NCBI RefSeq assembly: GCF_020382885.2
Contig: NC_058499.1
Location: 14,307,872 to 14,371,871, forward strand
Direction of reading: 5' to 3'
DNA: 64,000 nucleotides
Origin: Scatophagus argus
Taxonomy: Eukaryota; Chordata; Actinopteri; Scatophagidae
The translations under genes and the position numbers were made by a program. Under the pieces are notes generated by a model. It had not been told where the DNA came from. It was given only the letters and a program-made list of their open reading frames with translations, and made no database searches. Positions 47,931-60,110 of this stretch are shown here, piece after piece (the first letter of the stretch is position 1; every line of letters starts with the position of its first letter).

Positions 47931-48239
47931 CAAACACAAACACTTGAATAGACAGACACAGAGATGTATTCACACCCAGACAAACATACACACACACACA
48001 CATATACACAAATATAGCAGTTGTCAGTGTTGTATGTTGACCGCACTGAGCATGGGTGTCATGGGCAGGTTCTGGTGCTGGTAAAGAGGGGGTAAGAGAC
48101 AGCAGAGAGGGTGGAGGGAGGCAGGAGGATCGACAGTGAAGGGAACGGGGAGGCACAGGGTAAGCAGACAGAGGAGGGGGTCGGTAATCAATAAAAACTC
48201 TTGAACTTAGGAAAACCTTTTCATGTTTGGTAATCAGCT

Positions 48240-48880
48240 AAGAGTACCAGTATCATCCTGCCGAGCTAGAGCTAGAGAGGAGAGAAAGGAGAAACATGGA
48301 GAAAAAAGTGAAGCCTTTTGAAGAAAAGAGGGTGAGATCACACACATAGCACAAAGCATTTTAACTAGTAAACAATCATAGGTGTCACTGGGCAAAATTT
48401 AAGGAAAGTTCATTCTAAATTACTTTATATTAGCTGATTTTGAGCCACCACTTTTGTTTAGGTTATTTCAACAGTTCTTACATCTGTAACTGGGACCCAC
48501 CAAAGTTATTCCTTTAAATTTTAAAAAGTGGAATACTTAAGAGACTTCCATCTTAGCTTAAAAGTTAAGCATGAAAGTTCACGCTTGATCTTCAACATAT
48601 TTTGACAAAACAATCCTAAATCAATGTCAGCTTATTAGCTTTTTCCTAGCTTTAAAACTGCATCACATAGTCTTTATCAGCAGATAGTAAGCGAATTCTA
48701 ATAAGAAAATCTTGATTTGGGATTTTTTTTTGAAGAATGATCTTTTATGCTTAGCTGTAAAATTACTTTAATCAACTGTAAATACTGATAAATAGATATT
48801 TTAAATGAAACACAAAACTTTATGAATTACTGTCTGCTTCATCGTTACACAAATTGGCTAACAGGTAATCTTTTCTTGTT
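48240..48880. other. AT-rich filler
   Basis: No open frame, repeat or motif of note was seen. Confidence 0.5.
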
Positions 48881-48889
48881 GCATTTCCA

Positions 48890-49140
48890 CTTCCCTCCCG
48901 TTTTCTATATTCTATCCGAGGAATCGATGTCTTGATGGATAACAAGCATGGCACATCTCACCTTCCTCTTTAGGGAAGGGTGACAGAATCACTCCCAGTG
49001 CTGCCATTTCCATCTAGCAGCCCTGCAACACGCACGCTGACACACACTGAGGTGTGGCCAGGGCACATACACACCGTAGCTGCAATCTATAAAAGCCCTG
49101 AGCCTTAGGCGACCTTGAGACACTCCACTCATTCTGGCCT
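48890..49140. promoter_or_regulatory. Candidate conserved non-coding element E
   Basis: Complex block with TATCCGAGGAATCGATGTC and GATGGATAACAAGC, followed by TCTATAAAAGCCCTG near 49086. The TATAAAAG could act as a TATA box for an unseen transcript or be chance. Confidence 0.3.
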
Positions 49141-49374
49141 TGCCAACAGCATGTGTGAGTGCATGTATGTATATGTGTCAACTATGTCTCTGCCCCATAC
49201 GTTTGTTTTGTCCAAGCATGTTTGGAAAGTCTCCTAGATTCACTGATATAAAACTCTTCTAGCTGCGGTACATACTAATTCTCTCCATATGCTATTTAAA
49301 GTGGAAGTTGAACACTTGAACAAGGTCTCCCCCTCTCCATTTCTCCCCCCGTCTCTCCACCCTTCCCCTTCCTC

Positions 49375-49640
49375 TCCCAGGCCCACAGGGACATTAGCAT
49401 TATCGATGAGCTCACCCCGTCACCTCAGACACAGGCTCTTAAAAGAGAATAATTTCATGCAAATGAGATATTGATGAGCTAATGATTAATTGGCTGCCTG
49501 ACTGTGTTAATATGCAATAGCTGTCGTGTAATATGCATTTCTAATGACTCTGTCTCAGTGTGTTCAAACAAATGGGCGACTTTGATCATTGGGGTACTCA
49601 GAGGCTTTCCAGCATGTTAGCTCGGGGATAAAGCTTTGCC
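49375..49640. promoter_or_regulatory. Candidate conserved non-coding element F (octamer plus TAAT sites)
   Basis: Contains a perfect octamer ATGCAAAT at 49457-49464, then GATATTGATGAGC, TAATGATTAATTGGC and AATATGCAATAGC with a further TAATATGCATTTCTAATG. Consistent with a POU/homeodomain enhancer; inference only. Confidence 0.45.
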
Positions 49641-50209
49641 TGAGGGGTTTGTGCAAACTACCATGGGAATACAACCACAGAGGAAGGGGAATTTTTGCAA
49701 TATGTGTTTTCTTTTTCCACTAAAAAAAAAAGCAAGGACAAATTTCTTTTAGCAATATAGTATGTATAATATCAGAGCAACATTTCATTTCATATGAGCA
49801 GCCAACATTTACTGAAGGCCTTGACATTTGACCTGGACTGCCTGACCACAACAAATCACAGATTCTCCGCCATCATGGTGTAAACTTGTGTTTAGAGAAG
49901 TATGACAATAGGTGATGACTGGTTTTTAAATCAGTTTCTTTAAAGTAATTTGCACAGACACTTGTTGCACTGATGTTAAATTGTACATCCACAGAATGAA
50001 TGAATCTGCTTCTGGCACGTTGCTGATCTGAAATTTTTAAGGCTCACTTTTGCACTAAGGTCAGTGTATGACTGCATAATATCTAACCAGGTAATTAGTA
50101 CATCTTGTTTAACTGCTGATGATGAACTCCACCGTCGTCTCTGACTGAGATGGACCTTTGAACTCACTGACACATTCTGTTGTCTCATCTTTTAACCAAT
50201 CAGTGAATT

Positions 50210-50560
50210 ATTTGAGCAGGAAGTAACCTCAACCGGGGTTAACTGTCAATCAATAAATGTTCACCAGGCCCATCTCCAGGCATGAAGACTGCTCTGTCCT
50301 GCTATCTCATTAAAGTACATATCATTCATCATAGATCAACTGCATACGGGAACATTTAAGGACAAAAAACAGCACACTTTGATGGCTCTAACCCCCATAG
50401 AACTAATATCTGGTGATCTGACACAGATAACGTGATGGCTATTCCGAGCGTGGGCCATTTCGGTCTTAATTGTTCTTTTCCTGAAACGGTCTAACTATGG
50501 CAAAGTCTGGTTTAATTAAATTGAAACTGTGTGTGAGTTCACTGCATGTCTGTTGGTGGA
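50210..50560. promoter_or_regulatory. Candidate conserved non-coding element G
   Basis: Repeat-free block including CAATCAATAAATGTTCACC, TATCTCATTAAAGTAC and CGGTCTTAATTGTTC ahead of the microsatellite at 50628. Weak, based on texture. Confidence 0.3.
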
Positions 50561-50627
50561 TTTTTTAGCCTTCCCATAGTAAGAGACATGATTGTTGAGC
50601 AAAATTACATCAGGTCAGTTTAGTGTA

Positions 50628-50628
50628 A

Positions 50629-50670
<42 letters not shown>
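50628..50670. repeat. Compound (CT)n(GT)n microsatellite
   Basis: About 7 CT units followed by about 14 GT units. Confidence 0.95.
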
Positions 50671-50673
<3 letters not shown>

Positions 50674-51194
50674 TGAGCGTGTACAAGCGTCAGAGAGAGA
50701 GACACTCAGTGAATACATTGTGAAGGATGATACATGTGAACAGAACATCCTATATGTATGTATATGAACACACATACATCACAGACCACCAGCTGTGATC
50801 TTAACATAATTTTGCGTTAATTGGAAAGGCATTATTCTGTTCTACATAATAAAGAGTCTTAATTCTTCATTTAGATTTTTACATTATAAAATAAAGAGAA
50901 AAAAAGTCACTAAAAAGCTGTTCTCATTGAAATGATCCCATTACCAATGTTTTCAACTTGTTATGTAACATATGTATATATGTAACGTATGAAATATGAC
51001 TTGCATTGAGTATGACATGTCAAACAATTTTCTAAATACAGATATTAGGAAAATTAATTTAAAAATAAAATACAGATAAAATACATAAAAATATTCAAAA
51101 TTTTTTTCAGGGATTCCACAGTTGATAATAATCAACACCTTTATAATCAACCGAGTATAATTACCATAATATCATGTAAAACCATCATACTATA

Positions 51195-51196
<2 letters not shown>

Positions 51197-51237
<41 letters not shown>

Positions 51238-51510
51238 CGTATTCGTGTCGTTATGGGGACAAAAATCTGTTTACACAGTCGCATTGTGGGGTCCCACCGT
51301 CCTTATGGGGACAAAAGTCACAAGTGTCCACCACATAAATCATTAAATATTAGGGTGAAGACTTGCTTTAAGGTTGGGTTAAGGTGAGGGTTAGGGATTA
51401 GGCAAATAACATTTATTGTTATGGTTGGGTGGTTATTAAGCCTCTAAAAAATTAATGTAAGTCTATGTAATGTCGACAGAATTGATGGAAACATGACTCC
51501 GAGTGTGTGT
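51197..51510 (+). repeat. Microsatellite-bounded dispersed repeat, copy 1
   Basis: (GT)n at 51197-51234 leads into a unique-looking core with ttatggggacaaaa twice, tagggtgaagacttgcttta, gggattaggcaaataacatt, attaagcctc and tgtaagtctatg, and it ends at another short (GT)n near 51504-51520. The same core occurs in opposite orientation at 56.5 kb. Confidence 0.8.
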
Positions 51511-51800
51511 GTGTGTGCGCGCATGTGGCAGCACAGGGCTTTAAGTGTGTCTAATCAGGTTGCAGTTGCCCTTTTGGGACTTGGGTCCATCCAAGTGTCA
51601 TTCAGTCTGTCCATCTGTATGTCTGTCTGTCTGTCTGAGGCGAGAGGAGAAATGATGTTTCTACATGGCAATACAAGCAACCAGGGTGCAGGGTTTGGTG
51701 TGTGGTGTGGTTGATAGGACCTGAGGTCAGATGGATGGAGAAACTAGGTTGGAACAGCCAGACCTGTGGCCAGACCTGTCAAAAGAGATAGGCCTGCTGA

Positions 51801-51804
<4 letters not shown>

Positions 51805-51846
<42 letters not shown>
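51805..51846. repeat. (TG)n microsatellite
   Basis: About 21 TG units. Confidence 0.97.
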
Positions 51847-51847
<1 letters not shown>

Positions 51848-51849
51848 AC

Positions 51850-53160
51850 CTGCAGAAGTGGCAGTTGATGGCTGCCACTCAGACAACTAATCTGCCATCA
51901 GTTGAGTGACAGGGGAATGTGCTGTTGCCCTGACCTGCTCATTTAATCACCAAGTGTCCAATGAGGCTTCCCACATCGTTAGCCGTAAACACCTCTGGTT
52001 TTCCACTCAGTGAGGGTGAAATATGTGTGTGTGCGTGTGTGTTTGTGTGTACATCAGTGCAAGGCATCTGTTTATTTGTGTGCACAGATAAATGTGTACA
52101 GAGTTTAAAGTTACTATTACACAGCAGTGACTGGTGGCAATAACAATATTGCCTCAAGCCAAAATTTCTAAAGCTACAGAAGGGAATCATAAGGACATGT
52201 TGATAAAATCTAATATCATCTATCATCTAATATTAACATGGGAGGTGGAAACAAAAGCTAAACAAATACATATATAAATAATTAAAAAAAATTAAAAGTC
52301 CTGTAGCAATTGTCCTGTTGTGATATAATCATATATACAGTATAATAATAATCAGTTTGAGGAGAGAACTATATCTCTGATTTTGTAACCTGATATTGAT
52401 CTTTGATCTGATTGTTCCGATTATGCTGCCTCACACGAGTCCAGACATGTAAACAATAGAGCTTTAACCACTGGTCCAGATTCATCTTCTTCTTTCTACT
52501 AAACAGTTATAAATAATGGAATCTAATTTGGTTTTGATTTAAATTCATGCAATTCATTGTTATGCACCATTAGCAATTATGTCCCTTAATATATTTTAAG
52601 GGAAGTGCACATACATTCAAATCAGTTTTGCTTTTCAACTCCTAAAATATGGAAAGAAAAGCAAAGCAAAGTTGTTTTGGTTTAAAGGAATAGTTAGACA
52701 TTTTGGCCTTCACGCTTTTTTGCTTTCTTGCTGAGAGTAAGCTAAGAAGACTAACATCACCCTGACCCTGAGGTCAGATGGACAGAGACACGGGACTGGA
52801 ACAGCCAGACCTGTGGCCAGGCTCACCTGGATATGCTCAGTTTATGCTCAGGGTACTTGCAGGGCAAATTAAGTTACTTTAAAATGATCTTAACTTAAAA
52901 ATCAACATCTCCACTCAAACCAAATTAAAAAGAATACAGATCCAAACTGCCCGTGGATCAAATCCTCTCTTTCCTCACCCTCCACCCTCAGCCATATTTC
53001 CATCAAGTCTCTCAATCTCATGTGTCCACATTTCTCTGCAGCAAAGACAAAATAAAGGCAACAGCCCAAGCATTAGTAGGTGATGTTACCCTCATAATTG
53101 CTTGTGTCAGCTATACATACACATCTGTGGTGGCGTCACTCACTGATCCTTAATCAATCT
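51850..53160. other. Gene-poor stretch with a duplicated 53-bp motif
   Basis: AT-rich sequence. The segment at 52768-52820 repeats 51721-51773 (46 of 53 identical). No gene was recognised. Confidence 0.5.
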
Positions 53161-53224
53161 TATTTCAGGCCACAGCAAAGTTCGAGCTTCAGAAATGTTT
53201 GGAAAAATGTAGCTTTGCTAAACG

Positions 53225-53370
53225 CACTATCGACCGTATATATGCTCCATGATTCAGATCTGCCTGTGGTTGTCCCATGCTACACCCTTCCACCACATTT
53301 CATGAAAATTTGGCCCAGGCTTTTTTCATAATCTTGATGACAAACACACAGAACCGACATCATGCCCCCT
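53225..53370. repeat. Fish dispersed repeat fragment ('cacatttcatgaaaatttgg ... gatgacaaacacacag')
   Basis: The pair of phrases ccaccacatttcatgaaaat and taatcttgatgacaaacac is a familiar end of a dispersed teleost repeat. The fragment is short and diverged. Confidence 0.55.
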
Positions 53371-54536
53371 AAATTAAATGCATGGAAGTTAATTTACAAA
53401 TAAAGTATAAATAATGGAAAACAAGTTGTTGCAAACCTTCAGTCCTGCAGTTTCTCTGCAGATATCAGTGTCCATATAGAGTATACAGTCAGTGGTCTGT
53501 CGTCCAGCCAGGCTATCTTCCAACCTGTCACTGTGGGCGGATGTGGGGAGAGCTATACGTCATCAGCAGTGAAAGAATAGTGCAGTGTAGGAAAGATAAG
53601 AGCAACAGCGGGTTTCCCAGCTGTGATAAATCCTCTGGCCAGACATTGCTGCTGTTTCCCCTCTTTCATATATGGGCTGTTTTATTGAATTTATCAACTG
53701 ATAAATAAATGGACTGCCACAGACCCGTTTAAGCCTGCCCTGAGGAGGATAGTTGGCAAGAGTTTACACAGTTGCCCTTCTTTCTCACTCTTCTTCTCTT
53801 TTGTGATAGTGATTTTGCAAGATCAGAGAGAGATTGAGGGATACTGAGAAATATGGAGAATGACAAACAGACAGAGAAATATAGATAAAATTCAAGGTGT
53901 AGGCCATGTGAAAACAATCTCCCCAAAAGCATTACATTTTTGTCAGGGCGGGTAACTCTACATCAGGCTGTACCCCACAGTCACCCACTTCATGCAGTGA
54001 GTGCTGAGACAGGTGGAAATCTGAACAAAAGCAGGGTTTGAACTTCTTCCTTGAGCTCTCTTTTGTCATCATTTGCTCAGTTATGTCTGTCAATTTTCAT
54101 GTGTAAAACCAAGTGAACTATGAATGCTTTCCAGTAGAGACTGAAAATATGCCCTATTATCCACATAATAAACCTGATGTACACTCACTCTTACCTTCTT
54201 CACTATTGAAGAACTGGTCATACAGTTTTCCAGCATAACCCAACCTTTACAATAAGTTAAGATAGCTGCTTTCATTCAGCCAAAGAATCTCAGTCAGTAT
54301 AGGCCTCACAGCATACATTTTAAATTGTCATTGTAGAAAAAGCACAGGTGTTACTAATAACATTAATGATAGCTGTTAATGTCCCAGTAAGCTGTGTCTG
54401 GCAGTGAGCCAGTGTGCACAATACCAGGATCCTGAAGCCGAAGCAGCTAAATGTCGCTCTGCAGGTTGTGATTTTAGGCCTGATCAGCTGTGTCCAGTGT
54501 CATAATGGAAACACACCCATCATCCTACTTCTCACA

Positions 54537-54572
54537 ATTATGCTGTATGTGTGCATACACATACAGCATAAT
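54537..54572. repeat. Perfect 15-bp hairpin
   Basis: attatgctgtatgtg at 54537-54551 is the exact reverse complement of 54558-54572, with a 6-nt loop (tgcata). Confidence 0.9.
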
Positions 54573-54730
54573 GTCATTATCAGTCTTTTAGTCATTCTCA
54601 GAGCCTCACATTTACACCAGTGTGGATCCGATTGTCTAAGTTGGTTAACTACACATCTGACTTCTGGTGCTGAATTCAGATTGGATGAATGAACTTCTTG
54701 GGATTTGATTTCATGGAAAAAAAATGGCAT

Positions 54731-55067
54731 GGGGCAGCACAGTGGTGCAGTGGTTAGCACTGTTGCCTCACAGCCAGGTTGGAGACGCTTCTATGTCGAG
54801 TTTGCATGTTCTCCCTGTGCTTGCATGGATTTTCTCCGGGTACTCCAGCTTCCTCCCACAGTTCCTAAAACATACATATTAGCTTAACTGGCTACTCTAC
54901 ATTGCCCCTATGTGTGAGTGTGTCAATGTGTAAGCATGCATGAGTGTCTGTCTTTGTGTGTCAGCCAGTCCAGGGTGTACCCCGCCTCTCTCCCGTAGTC
55001 AGGTGGGATAGGTTCCAGCTTTCCTACAACCCTGACGAATAAGCAGTATAGAAAATGGATGGATGGA
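54731..55067 (+). mobile_element. tRNA-type teleost SINE, near full length
   Basis: Begins with gcagcacagtggtgcagtgg and ttagcactgttgcctcacag (tRNA-like A-box head). It continues with gagtttgcatgttctccctg, cttcctcccacag, cagtccagggtgtaccccgc and gtgggataggttccagc, and ends in an aatggatggatgg tail. A more complete copy of the family at 37.7 kb. Confidence 0.85.
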
Positions 55068-55300
55068 AAAAAATGTCATCACGCCATCGTTTTGTCCTAT
55101 TAGACATTTCTGTGAAATTTTGTCAGAACCAGTGCATGAATTCTTGGGTTATGGCCAAAAACGTGTAACAGTGACCTGTGACTACCAAATTCTAATCTGT
55201 TCATACTTGAATCTAAATGGATATTTGTAGTGGATGTAATAAAAGACCCCCCAGGAGATCCTGAGATATTATGAACTTATGCCAACAAAACCTTATACCG
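55068..55300. repeat. Fish dispersed repeat ('gttatggccaaaaacgtgt')
   Basis: The phrases gaaattttgtcagaaccagt, ttcttgggttatggccaaaa, cagtgacctgtgactacc and gttcatacttgaatctaaat recall a very common teleost repeat carrying 'gagttatggccaaaaacatg'. It directly abuts the SINE. Confidence 0.7.
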
Positions 55301-55309
55301 ACCAAAAGA

Positions 55310-56450
55310 CAAAACAAAACACTGTTTGATCTTGTTGAGGGGAAGCTACGGGTTTCATTATATGTCATACAATTTCACAAATTGCAAATAGGCTGAAACT
55401 AAACTGAGCCTTACTTTATGACATGCCATGACATGTGATCTGCTGCTGCTGCTGTGTGACAAAGTAAGTGCTTGGTATACAGCCAAATGTCCATGTGCTG
55501 GTCAGGTCTGATCAAGGTAAAGATCCATTAAGTTAGTATGCAAATGCATGTATATGAGGGCCATTGATTGGGGTGAGCAGGCTGTTTTTAAGGCCTTGTG
55601 ATGCTGATGAAGAGGGAAGGGTTGGTGTGACCTATCTGGGTCTAACTCAATACAATGTCACATTACAGCACAGCTCAATCACTTACAATCCTGAGTGGAC
55701 CAGGTAATAATGTCGCTTCCTATTGGACCAGAGAGCATCACAAGATGAATGTGACCTCTACAAACGTACAGGGAGAGAAGTTGTGTTACAGTTCAGATCC
55801 TGCATGTGGTCCAGTGTTTTCACTCGCAGATTGGCCTAAAGATAGCAGGAACTTTTGTTTGACCTGTTTTTCCTGTGCAGACTTCACACTTCAACATTTT
55901 GGCATCCAGTGTTATGGAAGCAGCAACAGAGAAGGGAAATATGTTCCTTTCCAAAAATTTGACATAAATCACAAAATATAGAAACTATGTTCTGTTTTGT
56001 GTATTGTGCAGAATTCATTCAACACAGGACACAGCAGAAGCAATAGATTGTCACTGCAGCAGTTTTCACAGTGACAGTAGTGCTTTTAGAGAGATGACGT
56101 TGCCTTTATAATTTCACAAAGAAATAGTGGATTTTATTTTACTATAGCCATTACTGCTGACTGCAGTACATAAGCAATAAACCAATGAATCAATCAGCTG
56201 ATCAACAATAACTGATAATTAACCAAAGGAGGGCTCCTCATCTTTTTACACATGAAGTTTAGGTTAATAATGAAGAGGGGGGATGTGAAAACAGTAATAT
56301 CAGGTCCTCTGGGGCTGAGACACAACTAATTTTCTTTTTTTCTAATCTTATTTTCATTCTTTCAAATTATTTCTCACTCAAAAATGCCAAAGATTCACTG
56401 CTTCAGCTCCGCAGATCTCAGAATTTGGTGCTTTTTTATGGCATTGTAAA
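55310..56450. other. Gene-poor stretch
   Basis: The frame 55655-55981 (108 codons) is Cys-rich near its end but lacks any known domain or splice context. No other feature was seen. Confidence 0.5.
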
Positions 56451-56456
56451 TGACCC

Positions 56457-56760
56457 CACACACACACACACACTCACACACACATACACATACACATACA
56501 CAGTCACGTTTCCATCACTTTTGGGGACATTTCATAGACTTACATTCAGTTCCTGGAGGCTTAACCACCACCTGACCATAACAATAACAATAAACATCAC
56601 TTGCCTAATCGTAACCTTAACCTCAACCTCACCTTAAAGTAAGTCTTCACCCTAATATTCAGTGATTTACATTATGGGGAATTGCATTTTGTCCCCAAAA
56701 GGAAAGTGAGTCCCCATGTATAACTGTGGAAACACGTTCTCACACACACACACACGTGCA
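56457..56760 (-). repeat. Microsatellite-bounded dispersed repeat, copy 2 (inverted)
   Basis: (CA)n at 56457-56506, then the reverse complement of the copy at 51.2 kb: catagacttacattcag, ggcttaaccaccacctgac, ttgcctaatcgtaacc, aagtaagtcttcaccctaat and tgtccccaaaaggaaag, ending at a short (CA)n near 56742-56754. Confidence 0.8.
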
Positions 56761-57369
56761 CACACCAATGGCAAAGGCACTCCCCACAGTAAGACAATGC
56801 ACCCCTCCACACAACAAAAACATGTCATGGCCTCCAAAGTCTCCAACTTGCAATACAACTGAGGATCCGAGGGATGTGCTGGAGTAGGTCTGGTCCATGG
56901 AGGACCTAGTCTTGCTGCCCTCGTCACCTGAAAGATCAGTTCAACATTCCAGTGCCAGACCCCACAGGACACCCTCAGAGGTTTCTATGCATCAGTTGGT
57001 CAGAGCTGTTTTGGTGGCACGAAGGAGACCAATTAGATATTAGGCAGGTGGTTCGAGCGATGTGGCTAATCAGTGTATTTATCTTGGGGTTTTGAACTGA
57101 CATCTAGAAATTATGATTTTTATGGGTGTTTTTTTTTTCTTGTAACACCTATAGGTTCAACTCATAGCCTCATTTTCTTACCTAATACTGTTAGCAAGAC
57201 AAATAACCAAGATCCCAAATCTGGGACAGCAACCAGGAGTTACTGATGAGGTAAAAACTCCCTGAGGACAGAAAACCATATAGGAACATACAGTACAGTA
57301 TGTGTACAGTATGTAAACGGCATCAGAATCCATTGTGGGTGAGAGTCTGCGTGTACATGCATGTGGATG

Positions 57370-57401
57370 TGTGTGTGTGTGTGTGTGTTTGTGTGTGTGT
57401 G
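57370..57401. repeat. (GT)n microsatellite
   Basis: Interrupted run of about 15 GT units. Confidence 0.9.
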
Positions 57402-57594
57402 AATGAAGCTATACCATCTGCAGTAACAGGACATGACAGCTCCCACACCCCCTCAGTGCAGTGTGTGTCTATGGGCTCATTCAGAGTGACAGTGTAGATT
57501 AGGGGTGTAATCCTCGCAGAGCTACAGGGGATCTATCAGTACCCACACAGACACACACATACACACACACACACTCATGCTCATACACACTCAT

Positions 57595-57790
57595 CGAGCT
57601 GGAAATTAATTGAAATGTTAATGGAGGCGAAGACTCCACTCTTAATTGCTCGGTGCTGGATTAAGACAAGATCGTTTATGAAGAGAAATTAAATCAAGAT
57701 CCTGGACGATCTCGGTTAGAAAAAGGTTCCAGACACATGCACGGAGGTCATAAATGGGTGGCAATTATTACAAAGAACAAACTGTGACTG
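57595..57790. promoter_or_regulatory. Candidate conserved non-coding element H
   Basis: Complex block with GGAAATTAATTGAAATG, CTCTTAATTGCTCGG and GAAATTAAATCAAGATC. No repeats inside. Inference from texture. Confidence 0.4.
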
Positions 57791-58249
57791 ACAACCTCTG
57801 CTTTTGTTAGCAGGTCATGTTAGCAAACAGAATGGGATAATTAGTTAACAATATGTACTCAAAGAAAGTTCACTGTATTTGTCTTCTTTTTCCCAAAATG
57901 AAATATCTGAGGTGGCAGAAAAATAAAAGCAGTGTTTTGAGTTTTCCCGGATGTGTCGAGGAAAAACACTTAGAGGGAGGCTTTGATCTTAGTTTTAATT
58001 AGCTCCTATTCCCCTCTAGTATTCCTCTTTTCTGTATTTGCAAGAAAGCGCATGAACAATGCTCACAACGAAGCCCCTTCTGCTGATATCAGCATTTTAC
58101 TTAACTTTCCCTCTTAACTTGTATTTTTTTTCCTCTTTACTTCTCAAAGTGTGCCCTCTCTCCTTCAAAACATCACCTCGTAAAGGAACAGCCAAGATGA
58201 GCTCATCTGTGGTGCTTTCCTCTACGTCCATCTCTCCCACTCACTCTCT

Positions 58250-58540
58250 TGATGCCTTTAAGATGTAACCAACAGGCCGGGGCACATGATAAATTCATCA
58301 TGTGGATGTTTTTGAATCAATATTAATTTCAGGCATTTCACGATGGCAAATCAATAGCAGCAACGTTAAGAGGCTGCTTTGCATGTTGAGCACCTTGTCT
58401 CAGCCGGTGAATGGAGATGTGATGAGAGGTGAGAGAGGGTCCATGGTGGTGCCAGCAGGGAGGCCCAAACTCACTCATTAGGCACTCAATTAGACGCTCT
58501 CGCCCCGCCACCCTGGGCCTCCACAATGCATGGGTATGTG
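58250..58540. promoter_or_regulatory. Candidate conserved non-coding element I
   Basis: Complex block with GATAAATTCATCATGTGG, CAATATTAATTTCAGGC, AAATCAATAGCAGC and CATTAGGCACTCAATTAGACG. Not repetitive. Inference only. Confidence 0.35.
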
Positions 58541-59349
58541 CATGCGTGCACGCATGTGTGTGCGTGTGTGTGTTTCTATTTGCCTTCACCCTGCTGAGTT
58601 CATCATACAGCAACTGAGGAGTGTTTCCACTGAAGATCTCTCTCACTGATCGCTTAGACGTAATTGGACAGGCCATCTCTCTGTTTTTTCCTTTCTTCCT
58701 GTCTGTGTGAATTTGTGGTGTTTGTGAGTGTGCATGTGTGTGTGAGATGCAGTTCTTTAAATGCTTTGTTTGTTTGACAAAGGAGAGAGCTGAGGTTGTA
58801 TGGGACAGTGGTGCAGTTGGATTTAATGGGCAGTTCTGGTCAGAATGTGATTCTCATGTCAGTAGTAATATCAGCGTACACACCAAGTTAATGAATGAGT
58901 GTCTGACAAGTGAAAGACTAACAAATAGGTGCTAAACGAGACCCCAAATTTAAAAAAAAGAAAACAAAAGGTGAAACATAAAATAAAGCGGTGACAGAAA
59001 ATCTGGCAATGTTTTTGCTGTTTAATGCAATTATCTGAGATATGCCAGAAAATAAATTAGAAATTATCTTTTAAATAAGGAATTACTCTGGCTCTGTTTC
59101 AGACCCTTTAACTCACTTCTCCTCACAGTCTTACCTGTGACTTGCTTCACATCTCTTTCCTTTTTGTGTCTGGTTATATGGATTAACCAGGTGTTTAAGT
59201 GCATTTTCTGTGGAATGAAGGTTATTATAGATTTTGTTTTATCAACATGACTGGATTCAGACAGTGGTGTTGAAAACATTGTAGCCAACCTGCTCTACCT
59301 GCAGTGTGCATGTATGGTTCGGGGCTGTAATGTTCAATTGTTAGGCAGG

Positions 59350-59371
59350 TGTGTGTGTGTGTGTGTGTGTG
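59350..59371. repeat. (GT)n microsatellite
   Basis: About 11 GT units. Confidence 0.9.
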
Positions 59372-59789
59372 AGTGAGAGACAGTAGAGGGACTCCAATCC
59401 AACATTTATGAGGCCTGTGTGTAAGTCTCTGGCCTCTTGTAGATCCCGAAGCGCAGGTTAAAACACAGCAAGAGTTGCACACACTGCTGTTGCTGTTCAT
59501 AGGATATGCCATTACAACATTCACATGAGCAAACAAACCAGACAGACAGCGGGGAAATGCCAAGGACAGTGAGAATTAATGAAGTGTGAAAGTTAAAGTT
59601 AGGTCTCTGTGTCTGTGTATGCATGTTTGTGTGTGTGTACAGACAGGGAAATAAATGGGTGGGGGTCAATTTGTGAGATGGTTAGTTTTATAGTTTCACA
59701 AAAAGCTGCAAGAGAGCATCAGGAGGTGGACAGAGGGAGAGTAGCGAGTGAATGAAAAGTGAAAAGCAGCAGTGTATATAATATGTGAT

Positions 59790-60110
59790 GAGCAAAGTCA
59801 GGAGGAGCTGAAGAAGTTTTGTCTCTCCGTCAGTAGCCCAGTCTCTGGTCCCTGGGTGCGCCATCCTACCCCCCAGAGGGTCTGTTGTTTAGGGTTGCAG
59901 AGCCACCTATGCCTTGATGAATTTCTCCCCGTCAACAAATTAAGAGATGCTATTGTTGCTGTGACAACAAGGCATCCCGGCCGCCGTGGGGAGCACCACT
60001 GAGACCAGTGACAGAACTCCAGAATTCTCCTAATCATCCCCAGCTGTCAGGAAGCACCTGGCCTGACACCTCTGCTTAAAACCTGTCTCCCAGGCATAAG
60101 ATAATTACAA
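59790..60110. promoter_or_regulatory. Candidate conserved non-coding element J
   Basis: GC-richer complex block with GTCAACAAATTAAGAGATGC, TGTGACAACAAGGC (Sox-like) and CCTAATCATCCCC cores (Otx/bicoid-like TAATCC relative). Inference only. Confidence 0.3.

Noticed and set aside
49086..49093. TATAAAAG as a promoter of a hidden gene
   Set aside because: No open frame, exon or other promoter element follows; kept only as a note.
55655..55981. 108-codon Cys-rich plus-strand frame as a secreted peptide gene
   Set aside because: No signal peptide, no splice sites, no known family; length is within what chance gives here.
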